This document shows positions 1-10,014 of a stretch of 64,000 nucleotides of DNA, piece after piece. Position numbers and translations under genes: made by a program. The notes under the pieces are model-generated. The model worked only from the letters and a program-made list of their open reading frames with translations. It did no database searches and had not been told where the DNA came from. This stretch comes from Caulobacteraceae bacterium (GTDB lineage Bacteria; Pseudomonadota; Alphaproteobacteria; Caulobacterales; Caulobacteraceae), in NCBI GenBank assembly GCA_027487945.1, contig JAIYCQ010000042.1, positions 1-64,000 on the forward strand. The letters run 5' to 3'. The first letter of the stretch is position 1; each line of letters begins with the position of its first letter.

Positions 1-2813
1 CTGAGCTGACCGTAATACTCGCCGACCAGCGCGTCCAGGTCGCCGTCGCCGTCCAGGTCGGCGAAGGCCGCCGTGCTTCGGTAGCCGATATCAACCGTAT
101 TGATAGAGTTGGCCGCGCCCGAGAACCCGGGAGACGAAGCGGAGCCGGTGTTCTGGAAATAGTGGAGCCGACCGTAGTGTTCCCCGCTTACCGCGTCCAG
201 GTCGCCGTCGCCGTCCAGATCGGCAAAGGCCGGCGCACTGTAGGCACTCAAGCTGAAACCATTGAACGGATTGGCCGGGCCTGTCCTGCCTGTGTAGCTC
301 GGGGCGCTGTTGAGGCTGTCCCCCGTCGCATCGGTGACATTGATGGTCAGGGTGCGCGACGCCGTCGGGGTGTCGCTGACGTTGGCGTAGGTCAGATTCT
401 GGATCAGCGCATCGATGGCCGCCGAGGTCGCCGAGCCGTTGAACGTGACCGTGAAGGTCGCGCCCGAGCCGCCGCTGGCCGTACCGATGGCGATCGCGGC
501 CGCGCCGCCCGCCCCGTCGGCGTCGTAGTAGACCGTCCCGGCAGACAGGCTGATGGTATCGCCGCTGGCGATGGAGATCCTGTCCTCGGCCAGCAGGCCG
601 CTGACCTCCAGGGTCCCGCCGCCGTAATCGTTGTCGGCGTGCACGAAGGCGACGTCGATGTCGAGCAGCTGCGGCGCGGCGTTGACCGTGTTCTCACCGA
701 ACGTCGCCGAGGTAGCGACCCCGGTCAGGCTCATCGGGTCGTCGACATTGGTGATGTCGACGTTGACCGTGCCCAGCGTGACCGCGCCAAAGCCGTCGTT
801 TGCCGTGATGGTGACCGTCGCGGTGTTGTTCCCGCTGACGTTGGCTGGGCCGGTGTACAGGATAGCCGACGCCGTGTTCAGGAAGTCATCGATCGCCGAG
901 GCCGCGCCCGTCAGGGTGATGGCGCCGGTTCCGGAGTCGGTCACCGTCACGCCGCCGCCCGATGTGGCCGTCATCGTGCCCGCTGAGGCGGTGAGCACGA
1001 CAGTGATCGAACCGGTCGTGTCCGGATCGCTGATCGTCACGGCCGAGAGGTCGAGATTCGCGGCCGCGTCCTCGGTCACCGTCACATCAGTCGGCAAGCC
1101 GGTGGCCGAGGGCGCGTCGTTCGTAATGTCGACATTGACCACGCCCAAGGTGACCGCGCCCGAACCGTCATCGGCCGTGACCGTCACCGTGGCGACATTG
1201 TCGCCGGTTGCGTTCGACACGCCGGTGTACTGGATGGCCGACGCCGTGTTCACGAAGCTGTCGATCGCCGAGGCTGTGCCGGTCAGGGTGATCGCGCCGG
1301 TTCCGGAGTTGGTCACCGTCACGCCGCCGCCGCTTGCGGCGGTCATCGTGCCCGCCGAAGCGGTGAGAACGACGGTCAGATTGTCGCCGTCGCCGTCGCC
1401 GAGGGTGACCGCCGACAGGTCCAGCTCGCCGAACATGTCTCCGGCCACCGTCACGTCGGTCGGCAGACCAGACGCGGAGGGGGCGTCGTTCTGCGCTGTG
1501 ACACTGACCGTTACAGTCGCGCCACGGACTGTGGTGTTCTCGAAATAATGCAGTGTGCCGTAGCGATCTCCGACCACAGCATCCAGATCGCCGTCGCCGT
1601 CGAGATCTGCGAAGGTCGGAACGCTTTCATAGCCGACATAGACGCCGTTGAGAGGATTGGCGCCACCGGTTCTTTGGGTGAAGGCCGGGGCCGCAACTGT
1701 GCCGGTATTTTCGAAGTATCTGAGCTGACCGAAAAACTCGCCGACCACAGCGTCCAGGTCGCCGTCGCCATCCAGGTCGGCGAAGGCAGGCACGCTGCCA
1801 TCGCCTATATCGATGCCATCGAAGGGATTGGCCGAGCCGACGAGCTGGATGAAGACAGGAGCCCCGACCGTGCCCGTATTCTCAAAGTAATGCAGGACGC
1901 CGTAGGACTCCCCGATCACGGCATCCAGATCGCCGTCGCCGTCCAGGTCGGCAAAAGTCGGCATGCTGGCGTAGCCCACATTGACGCCGTTGAACGGATT
2001 GGCCGCGCCGCTTCTCTGGGTGAAGACGGGAGCTCCGACCGTGCCGGTGTTCTCGAAATAGAGCAGGGGGCCGTCTGAACTCCCGACCACCGCGTCCAGG
2101 TCGCCGTCGCCGTCGAGATCGACGAGGGCGGGAGTGCTGCGGTAGCCCACATCGACGCCATTGAACGGGTTTGCGGCGCCCGTTCGGGCTGTGAAAACGG
2201 CAGCCGAGGCCGTGCCGGTATTCTCGAAATACGCCAGCCGGCCGCCTTCTTCGCCGACCAGCGCATCGAGGTCACCGTCGCTGTCCAGATCTGCGAAAGT
2301 CGCCGCGCCATTGAAGCCGGCGCTGATGCCATCGAACGGGCTGGCCGCACCAGTGCGCTCGGAGAAGGCCACGCCTCCCTCCGCGCCCAGGCTCCCCCCC
2401 GCTCCATCCGTGATGTTCAACACCAGGCCTCGGGTCGCCGTCGGCGTGTCGCTGACGTTGGCGTAGGTCAGGCTTTCGATCAGGGCGTCGATGGCCGTGG
2501 CGGTTGCGGCGGCGTTGAAGGTCACGGCGAAGGTTGCGCCAACGCCGCCACTGGCCGTCCCGATGGCCACCGCCGTCGCGCCGCCGGCGCCGTCGGCGTC
2601 ATAGTAGACCACGCCGCCGCTCAGGGAGATCGTCGCGCCGTTGGCGATGGAGACGCGGTCCTCGGCCAGCAGCCCGCTGACCGTCAGAGTCCCGCCATTG
2701 AAGCTGGCGGAGGTCGCGGTGAAGGCGACGTTCGCGTCGATCAGCTGCGGCGTGGCGTTGACGGTATTCTCTTCGAAGGTCGCATCGCCGAGACCAGTAA
2801 GCGCAAGTGTCAC
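1..2813 (-). CDS. Large FG-GAP/VCBS and cadherin-like repeat surface protein (N-terminal part, cut by window edge)
   Basis: The minus strand stays open from a GTG at 2813 to base 1, so the C-terminus lies outside the window. The GTG has a GGGGA ribosome-binding sequence about 7 bases upstream and no ATG fits better. The visible 937 residues form, in order, an ENTVNA...LTYANVSDTP module, five FG-GAP/VCBS repeats of about 57 residues with DLDGDGDLDA calcium-binding loops, two cadherin-like modules of about 121 residues (each with GGGVTVTxSGTGAITLTG), a second copy of the first module, and at least two more FG-GAP repeats. Proteins of this build are calcium-stabilised, extracellular and often exported by type I secretion, with the signal at the C-terminus. 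That fits the lack of an N-terminal signal peptide, but the secretion signal itself cannot be seen. A role in adhesion or surface coating is inference. Confidence 0.85.
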   Translation of the reverse strand, partial: MTLALTGLGDATFEENTVNATPQLIDANVAFTATSASFNGGTLTVSGLLAEDRVSIANGATISLSGGVVYYDADGAGGATAVAIGTASGGVGATFAVTFNAAATATAIDALIESLTYANVSDTPTATRGLVLNITDGAGGSLGAEGGVAFSERTGAASPFDGISAGFNGAATFADLDSDGDLDALVGEEGGRLAYFENTGTASAAVFTARTGAANPFNGVDVGYRSTPALVDLDGDGDLDAVVGSSDGPLLYFENTGTVGAPVFTQRSGAANPFNGVNVGYASMPTFADLDGDGDLDAVIGESYGVLHYFENTGTVGAPVFIQLVGSANPFDGIDIGDGSVPAFADLDGDGDLDAVVGEFFGQLRYFENTGTVAAPAFTQRTGGANPLNGVYVGYESVPTFADLDGDGDLDAVVGDRYGTLHYFENTTVRGATVTVSVTAQNDAPSASGLPTDVTVAGDMFGELDLSAVTLGDGDGDNLTVVLTASAGTMTAASGGGVTVTNSGTGAITLTGTASAIDSFVNTASAIQYTGVSNATGDNVATVTVTADDGSGAVTLGVVNVDITNDAPSATGLPTDVTVTEDAAANLDLSAVTISDPDTTGSITVVLTASAGTMTATSGGGVTVTDSGTGAITLTGAASAIDDFLNTASAILYTGPANVSGNNTATVTITANDGFGAVTLGTVNVDITNVDDPMSLTGVATSATFGENTVNAAPQLLDIDVAFVHADNDYGGGTLEVSGLLAEDRISIASGDTISLSAGTVYYDADGAGGAAAIAIGTASGGSGATFTVTFNGSATSAAIDALIQNLTYANVSDTPTASRTLTINVTDATGDSLNSAPSYTGRTGPANPFNGFSLSAYSAPAFADLDGDGDLDAVSGEHYGRLHYFQNTGSASSPGFSGAANSINTVDIGYRSTAAFADLDGDGDLDALVGEYYGQL
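740..1480 (-). repeat. Two direct repeats of about 363 bp encoding cadherin-like modules
   Basis: Two consecutive stretches with boundaries near 745 and 1107 encode near-identical modules with LDLSAVT, VVLTASAGTMTA, GTGAITLTG and VTVTADDG-type motifs. They are internal duplications of the large surface-protein gene, not an independent element. Confidence 0.75.
1537..2351 (-). repeat. Five tandem FG-GAP repeat units of about 171 bp
   Basis: The coding sequence repeats with a period of about 171 bp (57 codons). The DLDGDGDLDA-type loop falls near 2263-2299, 2093-2128, 1921-1958, 1751-1787 and 1580-1617. Each unit also carries a YFENTGT strand and an ANPFNGV turn. Two related units lie at about 193-229 and 31-67. 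The DNA is similar enough for slippage or recombination to change copy number. Confidence 0.85.
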
Positions 2814-2992
2814 GAAAAATCCCCAATACGCAGCGACTGCACCGCCGACGCCGGGGAAAATGCAGGACCCCCGCTTGACCCGGCAGTGGACATTTTTGAC
2901 AAGACGAACGCTCGAAGGGGCCCTGGCGTGGCAGGGGTCCGGCGAGCGGCCGGCTGGGTCAGCGGTCGATTGGACGTCTGGGAGCGGAGTTT

Positions 2993-3859
2993 ATGGAAGT
3001 CGCGCCGGCACGCGCGGGGGGAGACGAAGTTCTATCTCCACAGGCCTTCGAGCGCCTGCGTTCACATCCTGAGTTCCGGGCCGCCGTCGAAGACCATTGC
3101 CGCGACAGCCTCGACCACTACAGCCGGATGGCGCCCGTCGACCGGTGGCTGATCAGCGACCTGGGCCGCCAGTCGCTGAGCCGCGGTCTCGTCATTCTGG
3201 ATGCCGTCTTCGGGGAAGTCCGCGCGCGCGACATCGTCGAGTCGGCCCGGGTCAATCGCACCTGCAGCCGCGGCCGGGTCATCGCCTATCTGCGGCGTTG
3301 CGAGCTCAACGGCATGCTCTCGGGTCCGCCCGCGCCGTCGGCAATGGACCGCGTCTACCGGCTGGAGCCGCGCTTCATCGATGCCATGGCGCCCTTCACG
3401 GAGGTCACCGTCCGGACCATCGCCAGGCTGGCGCCAGAAGCCGCGCCGGCCGCGCGGGCGATCGGCGATCCCGACTTCCGGCGGCGGTTCATGATCACGC
3501 TGGGCAGACTCTCGGTCAGCCGACGCGATCTTTTCGCGGGTCCCGACATGCCGGTCGTGCTGTTCCTCAATCGTGACGGCGGCGAGCGGATCATGGAGCA
3601 GTTGATCGTCAGCCAGTCCCGGGACCGCCGGCAAATGCTGGATCGCGCCCCGGTCTCGCGATCGTCACTGGCGCGCAAGGCCTTTACGTCCCGCCAGCAT
3701 GTCCGGCGGCTGCTGGAAGCGGGAGAAGCCCAGGGCCTTCTTGCGGTCACCCCGCGCAGCGTGACCGCCTCCGCGCACCTGTCCGAGGACCTGGAGCGAC
3801 ACTTCGCCCTGATCCTTGAAATCGCCCGGGCAGCCGCCTTGAGAACGCAGGGCGCCTGA
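2993..3859 (+). CDS. Unrecognised protein with winged-helix-like segments, possible transcription regulator
   Basis: This 288-residue soluble protein starts at an ATG with a GGAG sequence just upstream. I do not recognise a named family. Two segments read like helix-turn-helix or winged-helix units: residues about 75-110 (DIVESARVNRTCSRGRVIAYLRRCELNGML) in outline, and residues about 220-255 (SRSSLARKAFTSRQHVRRLL in outline, then a GLLAV strand). Both have the pattern helix, turn, Arg-rich recognition helix, then a strand. There is no signal peptide or membrane segment. It is transcribed away from the repeat surface-protein gene with about 180 bases between the starts, so it could regulate that gene, but this is inference from position only. 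Confidence 0.6.
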   Translation: MEVAPARAGGDEVLSPQAFERLRSHPEFRAAVEDHCRDSLDHYSRMAPVDRWLISDLGRQSLSRGLVILDAVFGEVRARDIVESARVNRTCSRGRVIAYLRRCELNGMLSGPPAPSAMDRVYRLEPRFIDAMAPFTEVTVRTIARLAPEAAPAARAIGDPDFRRRFMITLGRLSVSRRDLFAGPDMPVVLFLNRDGGERIMEQLIVSQSRDRRQMLDRAPVSRSSLARKAFTSRQHVRRLLEAGEAQGLLAVTPRSVTASAHLSEDLERHFALILEIARAAALRTQGA

Positions 3860-3996
3860 CTTTCACTCTTTGCCGACCCGGTCTCATCCGGAAGCAGACC
3901 TCCCGCGCGTCAGCAAGGAGCAGGAAGCGACGTTTGCAGGCTTCGCTTTCAACGTCCGCTATGGGTCGAAGGCGGAATTCGGCCACCGGGCGCAAG

Positions 3997-4028
3997 CCGT
4001 CATCCTAGGCCAAGGCCCGGGATGACGG
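3997..4028. terminator. Hairpin between convergent genes
   Basis: An inverted repeat with 15-base arms reads CCGTCATCCTAGGCC, AA, GGCCCGGGATGACGG, with one mismatch and one possible wobble pair. It lies between the convergent ends of the helix-turn-helix-like gene and aspC and could terminate transcription from both sides. There is no T-run on either side. The CATCC/GGATGACG core also resembles the dispersed foldback repeats found elsewhere in this window. Confidence 0.45.
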
Positions 4029-4047
4029 TCGTGATGGAAGCTGACGC

Positions 4048-5292
<1,245 letters not shown>

Positions 5293-5383
5293 TTACGCGC
5301 GACTCCGCTGCGGTGCAACGAAGCCGGCGAAGGCGCCCGCATCGCTTGACCCGCCCGCCGCTATGGGCGAGGCCTTGGCGACC

Positions 5384-6136
5384 ATGAAGCGCGTCATCGA
5401 ATTCATCACCAACATGGATGCCCGGGCCTGGCGCACGGTGGCGGTCTCGTTCCTGCTGTTCGGCGGGGTGGGGATCGTCTTCCTGTTCGCCGCCCCGCTG
5501 CTGGGGGTGAACGGCGAGGCGGCGGTCGAGGGCTGGCTGGGCGCGGCCCACGGGATCTGGGCGCTGCCGGTGGCGGTCAGCGCCTTCGCCATCCTGGCCT
5601 TCATCGGCGTGCCGCAGTTCGTGCTGATCGCCGCCGCCGTTGTGGCCTTCGGGCCGTGGACTGGGCTGGTCTACAGCTGGATCGGCACCATGGTGTCGTC
5701 CTCCATCGGCTTCTGGCTGGGACGTCTGTTCGGCGGGCGGCTCATCCGGGATGTCGCCAGTGAGGGCGTCGCGCGGTTCATGAAGCTGATCGGCCGCAAC
5801 GGCTTCATGGCCAGCCTCATCGTCCGGCTGGTGCCGGCCGCGCCCTTCATCGTGGTCAACATGGCCGCCGGCGTCGCGCCGATGAAGTTCCGCCACTTCC
5901 TCGCCGGCACCGGCATCGGCATCATTCCGAAGATCGCCCTCACGGCGTTCGCCGGGAACTCGGCGTTCCAGCTGTTCCAGACCATCGGGGAGGGCGGCGG
6001 GGACAGCACGCCGCATGTGGTGCTGCTCATCCTGGCCGCCGTTATCTGGGTCGGCGGCGCCTGGGTGGCCCGCAAGTGGCTGCGCAATCGCGAGGACGCG
6101 GCCGAGCGTGAGGACACCGAGACCCGCCCTGATTGA
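5384..6136 (+). CDS. TVP38/TMEM64 (VTT/SNARE-associated, DedA-like) membrane protein
   Basis: This 250-residue inner-membrane protein has about six hydrophobic segments. The VTT-domain core includes GVPQFVLIAAAVVAFGP, GSSIGFWLGRLFGG-type helices and the RLVPAAPFIVVNMAAG signature. The family is linked to membrane lipid transport or scrambling; its role here is unknown. I chose ATG 5384 because GAGG lies 11 bases upstream and the protein then starts just before the first hydrophobic segment. ATG 5363, seven codons earlier, is possible. The frame stays open further upstream, but that part is antisense to aspC and is not coding. Confidence 0.8.
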   Translation: MKRVIEFITNMDARAWRTVAVSFLLFGGVGIVFLFAAPLLGVNGEAAVEGWLGAAHGIWALPVAVSAFAILAFIGVPQFVLIAAAVVAFGPWTGLVYSWIGTMVSSSIGFWLGRLFGGRLIRDVASEGVARFMKLIGRNGFMASLIVRLVPAAPFIVVNMAAGVAPMKFRHFLAGTGIGIIPKIALTAFAGNSAFQLFQTIGEGGGDSTPHVVLLILAAVIWVGGAWVARKWLRNREDAAEREDTETRPD

Positions 6137-6214
6137 ATTGTACCCGGGGTGACAGTTTCCCGCCGGGGCCGCGCTACACCGGACGCCAAGACACAAGAAA
6201 CCTTGGGGGAAACC

Positions 6215-8164
6215 ATGCGCCGATCCTTCGCCGTGATGCTGGCCGCGCTGTCGCTGGCCGCACCCGCAACCGCCGCCGAAGCGCCGTCCGAGGCCACGCT
6301 CAAGGCCCAGAAGGCGCTGACACAGTCGCTGCCCTTCGCCGACCGTCAGGACTACGACTTCGCCACCCGCGGCTTCCTCGGCACCCGGGCCGATACGGTG
6401 ATCCGTCGCGCCGACGGCGGGGTCGCCTGGGACCTGACGGCCTGGGACTTCATCACCGGCGAGGCGCCCGGAACGGTCAATCCCAGTCTTTGGCGGCAGG
6501 CGGAGTTGCTCCGCAAGAACGGCCTGTTCCAGGTCTCGGACACGATCTGGCAGGTGCGCGGCTTTGATGTCGCCAACGCCACCTTCATCAGGGGCGAGAC
6601 CGGCTGGATCGTCATCGATCCGCTGACCTCCGCCGAGACCGCCGCCGCGGCCCTGGCGCTGGTCAACGAGAAGCTCGGCGCGCGGCCTGTCGTCGCGGTC
6701 ATCTATACCCACAGCCACACCGACCACTTCGGCGGGGTGAAGGGCATGGTCAGCCAGGCCGACGTCGACGCCGGCAAGGTCCAGATCATCGCGCCGCACG
6801 GCTTCCTCGAGGAGGCGGTGAGCGAGAACGTCATCGCCGGCGTGGCCATGAGCCGGCGGGCCACCTACCAGTTCGGATACAATCTGGTCCCCGGGCCGCA
6901 GGGGCAGATCACCTCGGGTATCGGCCAGGCGATCTCCAAGGGCACCATGACCCTGATCGCGCCGACACGGACCATCGAGCGTACGGGCGAGACCCTCGTC
7001 ATCGACGGGGTGCGGATCGAGTTCCAGATGACGCCGGGCACGGAAGCCCCGGCGGAGATGAACCTCTACTTCCCGGACTGGCGGGTCCTGTGCATGGCCG
7101 AGAACGCCAATCCGACCATGCACAACGTCCTGACGCCGCGCGGCGCCCTCGTGCGCGACGCCCGCGCCTGGTCCGGCTATCTCGGCGAGGCGCTGCGGCT
7201 GTATGGCGAGCGGACCGACGTCATGTTCACCAGCCACGGCTGGCCGCGCTTCGGCGGCGACGTCGTGCGGACCTACCTCGCCGACCACGCCGACGCCTAC
7301 AAATACCTGCATGACCAGACCGTGCGGCTGATGAACCACGGCTACACCGGCCCCGAGATCGCCAACCGCATCGCCCTGCCGCCGGCCCTGGCGCGCCAAT
7401 GGTTCAACCGCGGCTACTACGGCTCGATGAGCTTCAACAGCCGCGCGGTCTATCAGCGCTACATGGGCTGGTACGACGCCAACCCGGTCAACCTGGCCGT
7501 GCTCGACCCCGCCGACCAGGCCGGCCGCTATGTCGTGGCCATGGGCGGCGCCGCCAAGGTCAAGGTCCTGGCCAGGGCTGCCTATGACGCCGGCGAGTAC
7601 AGCTGGGCCGCGACGCTGCTCAACAGTGTGGTGCTCGACAATCCGAAGGACGCCGAAGCCAGCCAGGCTCTGGCGGGCGTCTACGAACAGATGGCCTGGC
7701 AGGCCGAGAGCTCGCTGTGGCGGAACATGTACCTGTCCGGCGCGGCGGAGCTTCGCGCCGGCGGCCCCACCCCTTCGCCGGTCGCCGGCTCGCCCGACAT
7801 CATCGCCAACCTGCCCAGCCCGATGATCTTCGACCTGCTGGCGGTGCGGCTGGATCCGGAAAAGGCGGGCGACGCCAGGCTGCGGGTCATCTTCGCCTTC
7901 CCCGAGCGCAAGGAGCGGTTCCTGGTGCAGGTCCGCAACGGCGTGCTCACCGCCGCGCCGGCTGTCGAGGGCGCAAAGGCTGATGCGACCCTGACGCTGC
8001 CGCGCCCCCTGCTGATGCAGTCGCTGCTGACCGGCGCACCGCTCGCGGCCAAGGTAATGAGCGGCGAGGCGAAGGTGGAGGGCAATCCGCTGGCCCTGCA
8101 GCGTCTGACCGGCTGGTTTGACCGTCCGTCACCCGACTTCCCGATCGTCACCCGTCCGAAGTAG
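6215..8164 (+). CDS. Alkylsulfatase-like metallo-beta-lactamase (SdsA1/BDS1 family), exported
   Basis: Members of this family hydrolyse primary or secondary alkyl sulfates such as SDS, usually in the periplasm. The start is ATG 6215 with GGGGGA just upstream, followed by a clear signal peptide (MRRSFAVMLAALSLAAPATA). The zinc motif THSHTDHFGG has H166, H168, D170 and H171. The middle alpha-helical dimerisation domain follows (about residues 370-510). The C-terminus is an SCP2-like lipid-binding domain (about 550-650) that ends PIVTRPK. Domain order and length (649 residues) fit the family. It appears to be transcribed alone. The natural substrate is not known. Confidence 0.87.
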   Translation: MRRSFAVMLAALSLAAPATAAEAPSEATLKAQKALTQSLPFADRQDYDFATRGFLGTRADTVIRRADGGVAWDLTAWDFITGEAPGTVNPSLWRQAELLRKNGLFQVSDTIWQVRGFDVANATFIRGETGWIVIDPLTSAETAAAALALVNEKLGARPVVAVIYTHSHTDHFGGVKGMVSQADVDAGKVQIIAPHGFLEEAVSENVIAGVAMSRRATYQFGYNLVPGPQGQITSGIGQAISKGTMTLIAPTRTIERTGETLVIDGVRIEFQMTPGTEAPAEMNLYFPDWRVLCMAENANPTMHNVLTPRGALVRDARAWSGYLGEALRLYGERTDVMFTSHGWPRFGGDVVRTYLADHADAYKYLHDQTVRLMNHGYTGPEIANRIALPPALARQWFNRGYYGSMSFNSRAVYQRYMGWYDANPVNLAVLDPADQAGRYVVAMGGAAKVKVLARAAYDAGEYSWAATLLNSVVLDNPKDAEASQALAGVYEQMAWQAESSLWRNMYLSGAAELRAGGPTPSPVAGSPDIIANLPSPMIFDLLAVRLDPEKAGDARLRVIFAFPERKERFLVQVRNGVLTAAPAVEGAKADATLTLPRPLLMQSLLTGAPLAAKVMSGEAKVEGNPLALQRLTGWFDRPSPDFPIVTRPK

Positions 8165-8182
8165 GCCGTTTGCGGACATAAA

Positions 8183-8220
8183 CTTGCGCGGAGTGGCGGC
8201 TGGGCCGTTCCGCGCGCAAG
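8183..8220. terminator. Inverted repeat downstream of the alkylsulfatase-like gene
   Basis: The arms CTTGCGCGGA (8183-8192) and TCCGCGCGCAAG (8209-8220) pair with a two-base bulge around a 16-base loop. It sits 19 bases after the stop codon. No T-run follows, so it may be a weak terminator or an operator of the downstream leuA promoter. Confidence 0.35.
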
Positions 8221-8259
8221 ACCCTTGCGCGATTCCGCCGGATTCTGTATCCACGTCTC

Positions 8260-8331
8260 ATGCAACGCGTGCAAACCAGCCTGCGTCTTCTTCTTACCCC
8301 GGGGCTTAGCAGCCCCTGGGCGACCGCTTAG
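8260..8331 (+). CDS. leuL: leuA leader peptide (23 residues, leucine-rich)
   Basis: A 24-codon frame (ATG 8260 to TAG 8329-8331) translates as MQRVQTSLRLLLTPGLSSPW followed by ATA. It has five leucines, four of them the CTT codon, which is rare in the neighbouring genes where CTG and CTC dominate. It lies 81 bases before leuA and ends inside a set of alternative hairpins. This is the layout of amino-acid attenuators, in which ribosome stalling at leucine codons under leucine shortage changes RNA folding. No good ribosome-binding sequence is visible upstream, so translation is likely but not proven. Confidence 0.7.
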   Translation: MQRVQTSLRLLLTPGLSSPWATA

Positions 8332-8388
8332 TCGCGCGCTGTCGCGACCGGGTGCTCAGGGGCCTTGTACTAACCGCCTGATCCCCTG
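8301..8388 (+). promoter_or_regulatory. leuA transcription attenuator: mutually exclusive hairpins
   Basis: Four segments can pair in competing ways. GGGGCT (8301-8306) pairs with AGCCCC (8311-8316). CCCCTGGGC (8313-8321) pairs with GCTCAGGGG (8354-8362), enclosing a nested GTCGCG/CGCGAC hairpin (8331-8348). CAGGGG (8357-8362) pairs with CCCCTG (8383-8388). Neighbouring pairs share bases, so they exclude one another as in a 1:2, 2:3, 3:4 attenuator. No U-run follows the last hairpin, so control could also act by sequestering the leuA start region, which is 25 bases downstream. Confidence 0.6.
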
Positions 8389-8412
8389 GACCCCGACGAA
8401 AGCACCCTTCCA

Positions 8413-9972
8413 ATGACCTCCGTATCCGACGCCGGCCGCGTCATCGTATTCGACACCACCATGCGTGACGGCGAGCAGTCGCCCGGCGCCTCGATGAGCC
8501 ACGACGAGAAGCTGGAGCTGGCCAAGATCCTCGAGGAGATGGGGGTCGACGTCATCGAGGCCGGCTTCCCGATCGCCTCCAACGGCGACTTCGAGGCGGT
8601 CCGCGCCATCGCCCGGCTGGTGACCGAGAGCACGGTCTGTGGCCTGGCCCGCGCCGCCGCCGCCGACATCGACCGCTGCGCAGAGGCCATCAAGCCGGCG
8701 AAGCGCGGGCGCATCCACACCTTCATCTCCACAAGCCCGGTCCACATGAAGTGGAAGCTGCAGATGGAGCCGGACGCGGTGCTGGAGGCGGTCACCGCCT
8801 CGGTCAGCCGCGCCCGCAACCACACCGACGACGTCGAATGGTCGGCCGAGGACGCCACCCGCACCGAGCGCGAGTTCCTGTACCGCTGCGTCGAGGCGGC
8901 GATCCGCGCCGGGGCGACGACGATCAACCTGCCTGACACGGTCGGCTACAGCTATCCGGAAGAGTACGCCAACCTGTTCCGCGACGTGATCGCGAAGGTG
9001 CCGGGCGCCGACAACGTCATCTTCTCGGCCCACTGCCACAACGACCTGGGTCTCGCCGTCGCCAACTCCCTGGCCGCCGTGCAGGGCGGGGCGCGCCAGG
9101 TCGAGTGCGCGGTCAACGGCATCGGCGAGCGGGCCGGCAACGCGGCGCTGGAAGAGATCGTCATGGCGCTGAAGGTGCGCGGCGAGGACCTGGGCTTCGG
9201 CACCGGCGTCGAGCCGATCCACATCACCCGCGCCAGCCGCTACGTCTCGGCCATCACCGGTTTCCCGGTGCAGTTCAACAAGGCGATCGTCGGCAAGAAC
9301 GCCTTCGCCCACGAGAGCGGCATCCACCAGGACGGCATGCTGAAGAACGCCGAGACCTACGAGATCATGCGTCCCGAGGACGTGGGGCAGGGCGCCACCA
9401 ACCTGGTGATGGGCAAGCACTCCGGTCGCCACGCCTTCCGCGAGAAGCTGAAGGCCCTGGGCTACGAGCTGGGCCAGAACGCGCTGAACGAGGCCTTCAT
9501 CCGGTTCAAGGAACTGGCCGACAAGAAGAAGCACGTCTTCGACGACGACATCATCGCCCTGGTCGACGACGCCCTGGCGCGCGGTTCCGAGCGGATCCGT
9601 GTGGTCCACCTGCGCGTCATCGCCGGCACCGAGGGGCAGTCGGCGGAACTGACGCTGGACGTTGACGGCGTGGAGAAGAAGGCCGAGGCCAGCGGCGACG
9701 GCCCGGTCGACGCGGTGTTCAACGCCATCCACGAGATCGTGCCGCACCAGGCGGCGCTGCGCCTGTTCCAGGTGCATGCGGTCACCGAGGGCACCGACGC
9801 CCAGGCCCAGGTCTCCGTGCGTCTCGAGGAGGACGGCCGCATCGCCACCGGCGCCGCCGCCGACACCGACACCCTGACCGCCAGCGCCAAGGCCTACGTC
9901 AATGCGCTGAACAACCTCTTCTCCCGCAAGGAGAAGGGCCGGCCGGAAACGGCGATCGCGAGCGGGTTCTAG
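8413..9972 (+). CDS. leuA: 2-isopropylmalate synthase
   Basis: It condenses acetyl-CoA with 2-oxoisovalerate, the first committed step of leucine synthesis, in the cytoplasm. The 519 residues contain the HMGL-like catalytic TIM barrel with [16 protein letters not shown] near the N-terminus, the metal-binding [13 protein letters not shown], and the [13 protein letters not shown] stretch. A C-terminal LeuA regulatory domain (about 390-510), which binds leucine for feedback inhibition, follows. Length and order match the long bacterial LeuA type. Expression is probably leucine-controlled through the upstream leader. The rest of the leu pathway is not in this window. Confidence 0.95.
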   Translation: MTSVSDAGRVIVFDTTMRDGEQSPGASMSHDEKLELAKILEEMGVDVIEAGFPIASNGDFEAVRAIARLVTESTVCGLARAAAADIDRCAEAIKPAKRGRIHTFISTSPVHMKWKLQMEPDAVLEAVTASVSRARNHTDDVEWSAEDATRTEREFLYRCVEAAIRAGATTINLPDTVGYSYPEEYANLFRDVIAKVPGADNVIFSAHCHNDLGLAVANSLAAVQGGARQVECAVNGIGERAGNAALEEIVMALKVRGEDLGFGTGVEPIHITRASRYVSAITGFPVQFNKAIVGKNAFAHESGIHQDGMLKNAETYEIMRPEDVGQGATNLVMGKHSGRHAFREKLKALGYELGQNALNEAFIRFKELADKKKHVFDDDIIALVDDALARGSERIRVVHLRVIAGTEGQSAELTLDVDGVEKKAEASGDGPVDAVFNAIHEIVPHQAALRLFQVHAVTEGTDAQAQVSVRLEEDGRIATGAAADTDTLTASAKAYVNALNNLFSRKEKGRPETAIASGF

Positions 9973-9979
9973 GCCGAGA

Positions 9980-10006
9980 CTCCTTCTCCCCTCGAGGGAG
10001 AAGGAG
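9980..10006. terminator. Perfect 11-bp hairpin between leuA and the EamA transporter
   Basis: CTCCTTCTCCC (9980-9990), loop CTCGA, GGGAGAAGGAG (9996-10006) is a perfect inverted repeat starting 8 bases after the leuA stop. Its 3' arm supplies the purine-rich ribosome-binding sequence for the next gene, whose ATG is 9 bases later. It could end leuA transcription or hide the ribosome-binding site. There is no T-run. Confidence 0.5.
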
Positions 10007-10014
10007 AGGTCCTG

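Noticed and set aside
1537-2351. CRISPR-like periodic repeats
   Set aside because: The 171-bp period is a multiple of three inside an open reading frame and encodes FG-GAP repeats. There are no short spacers.
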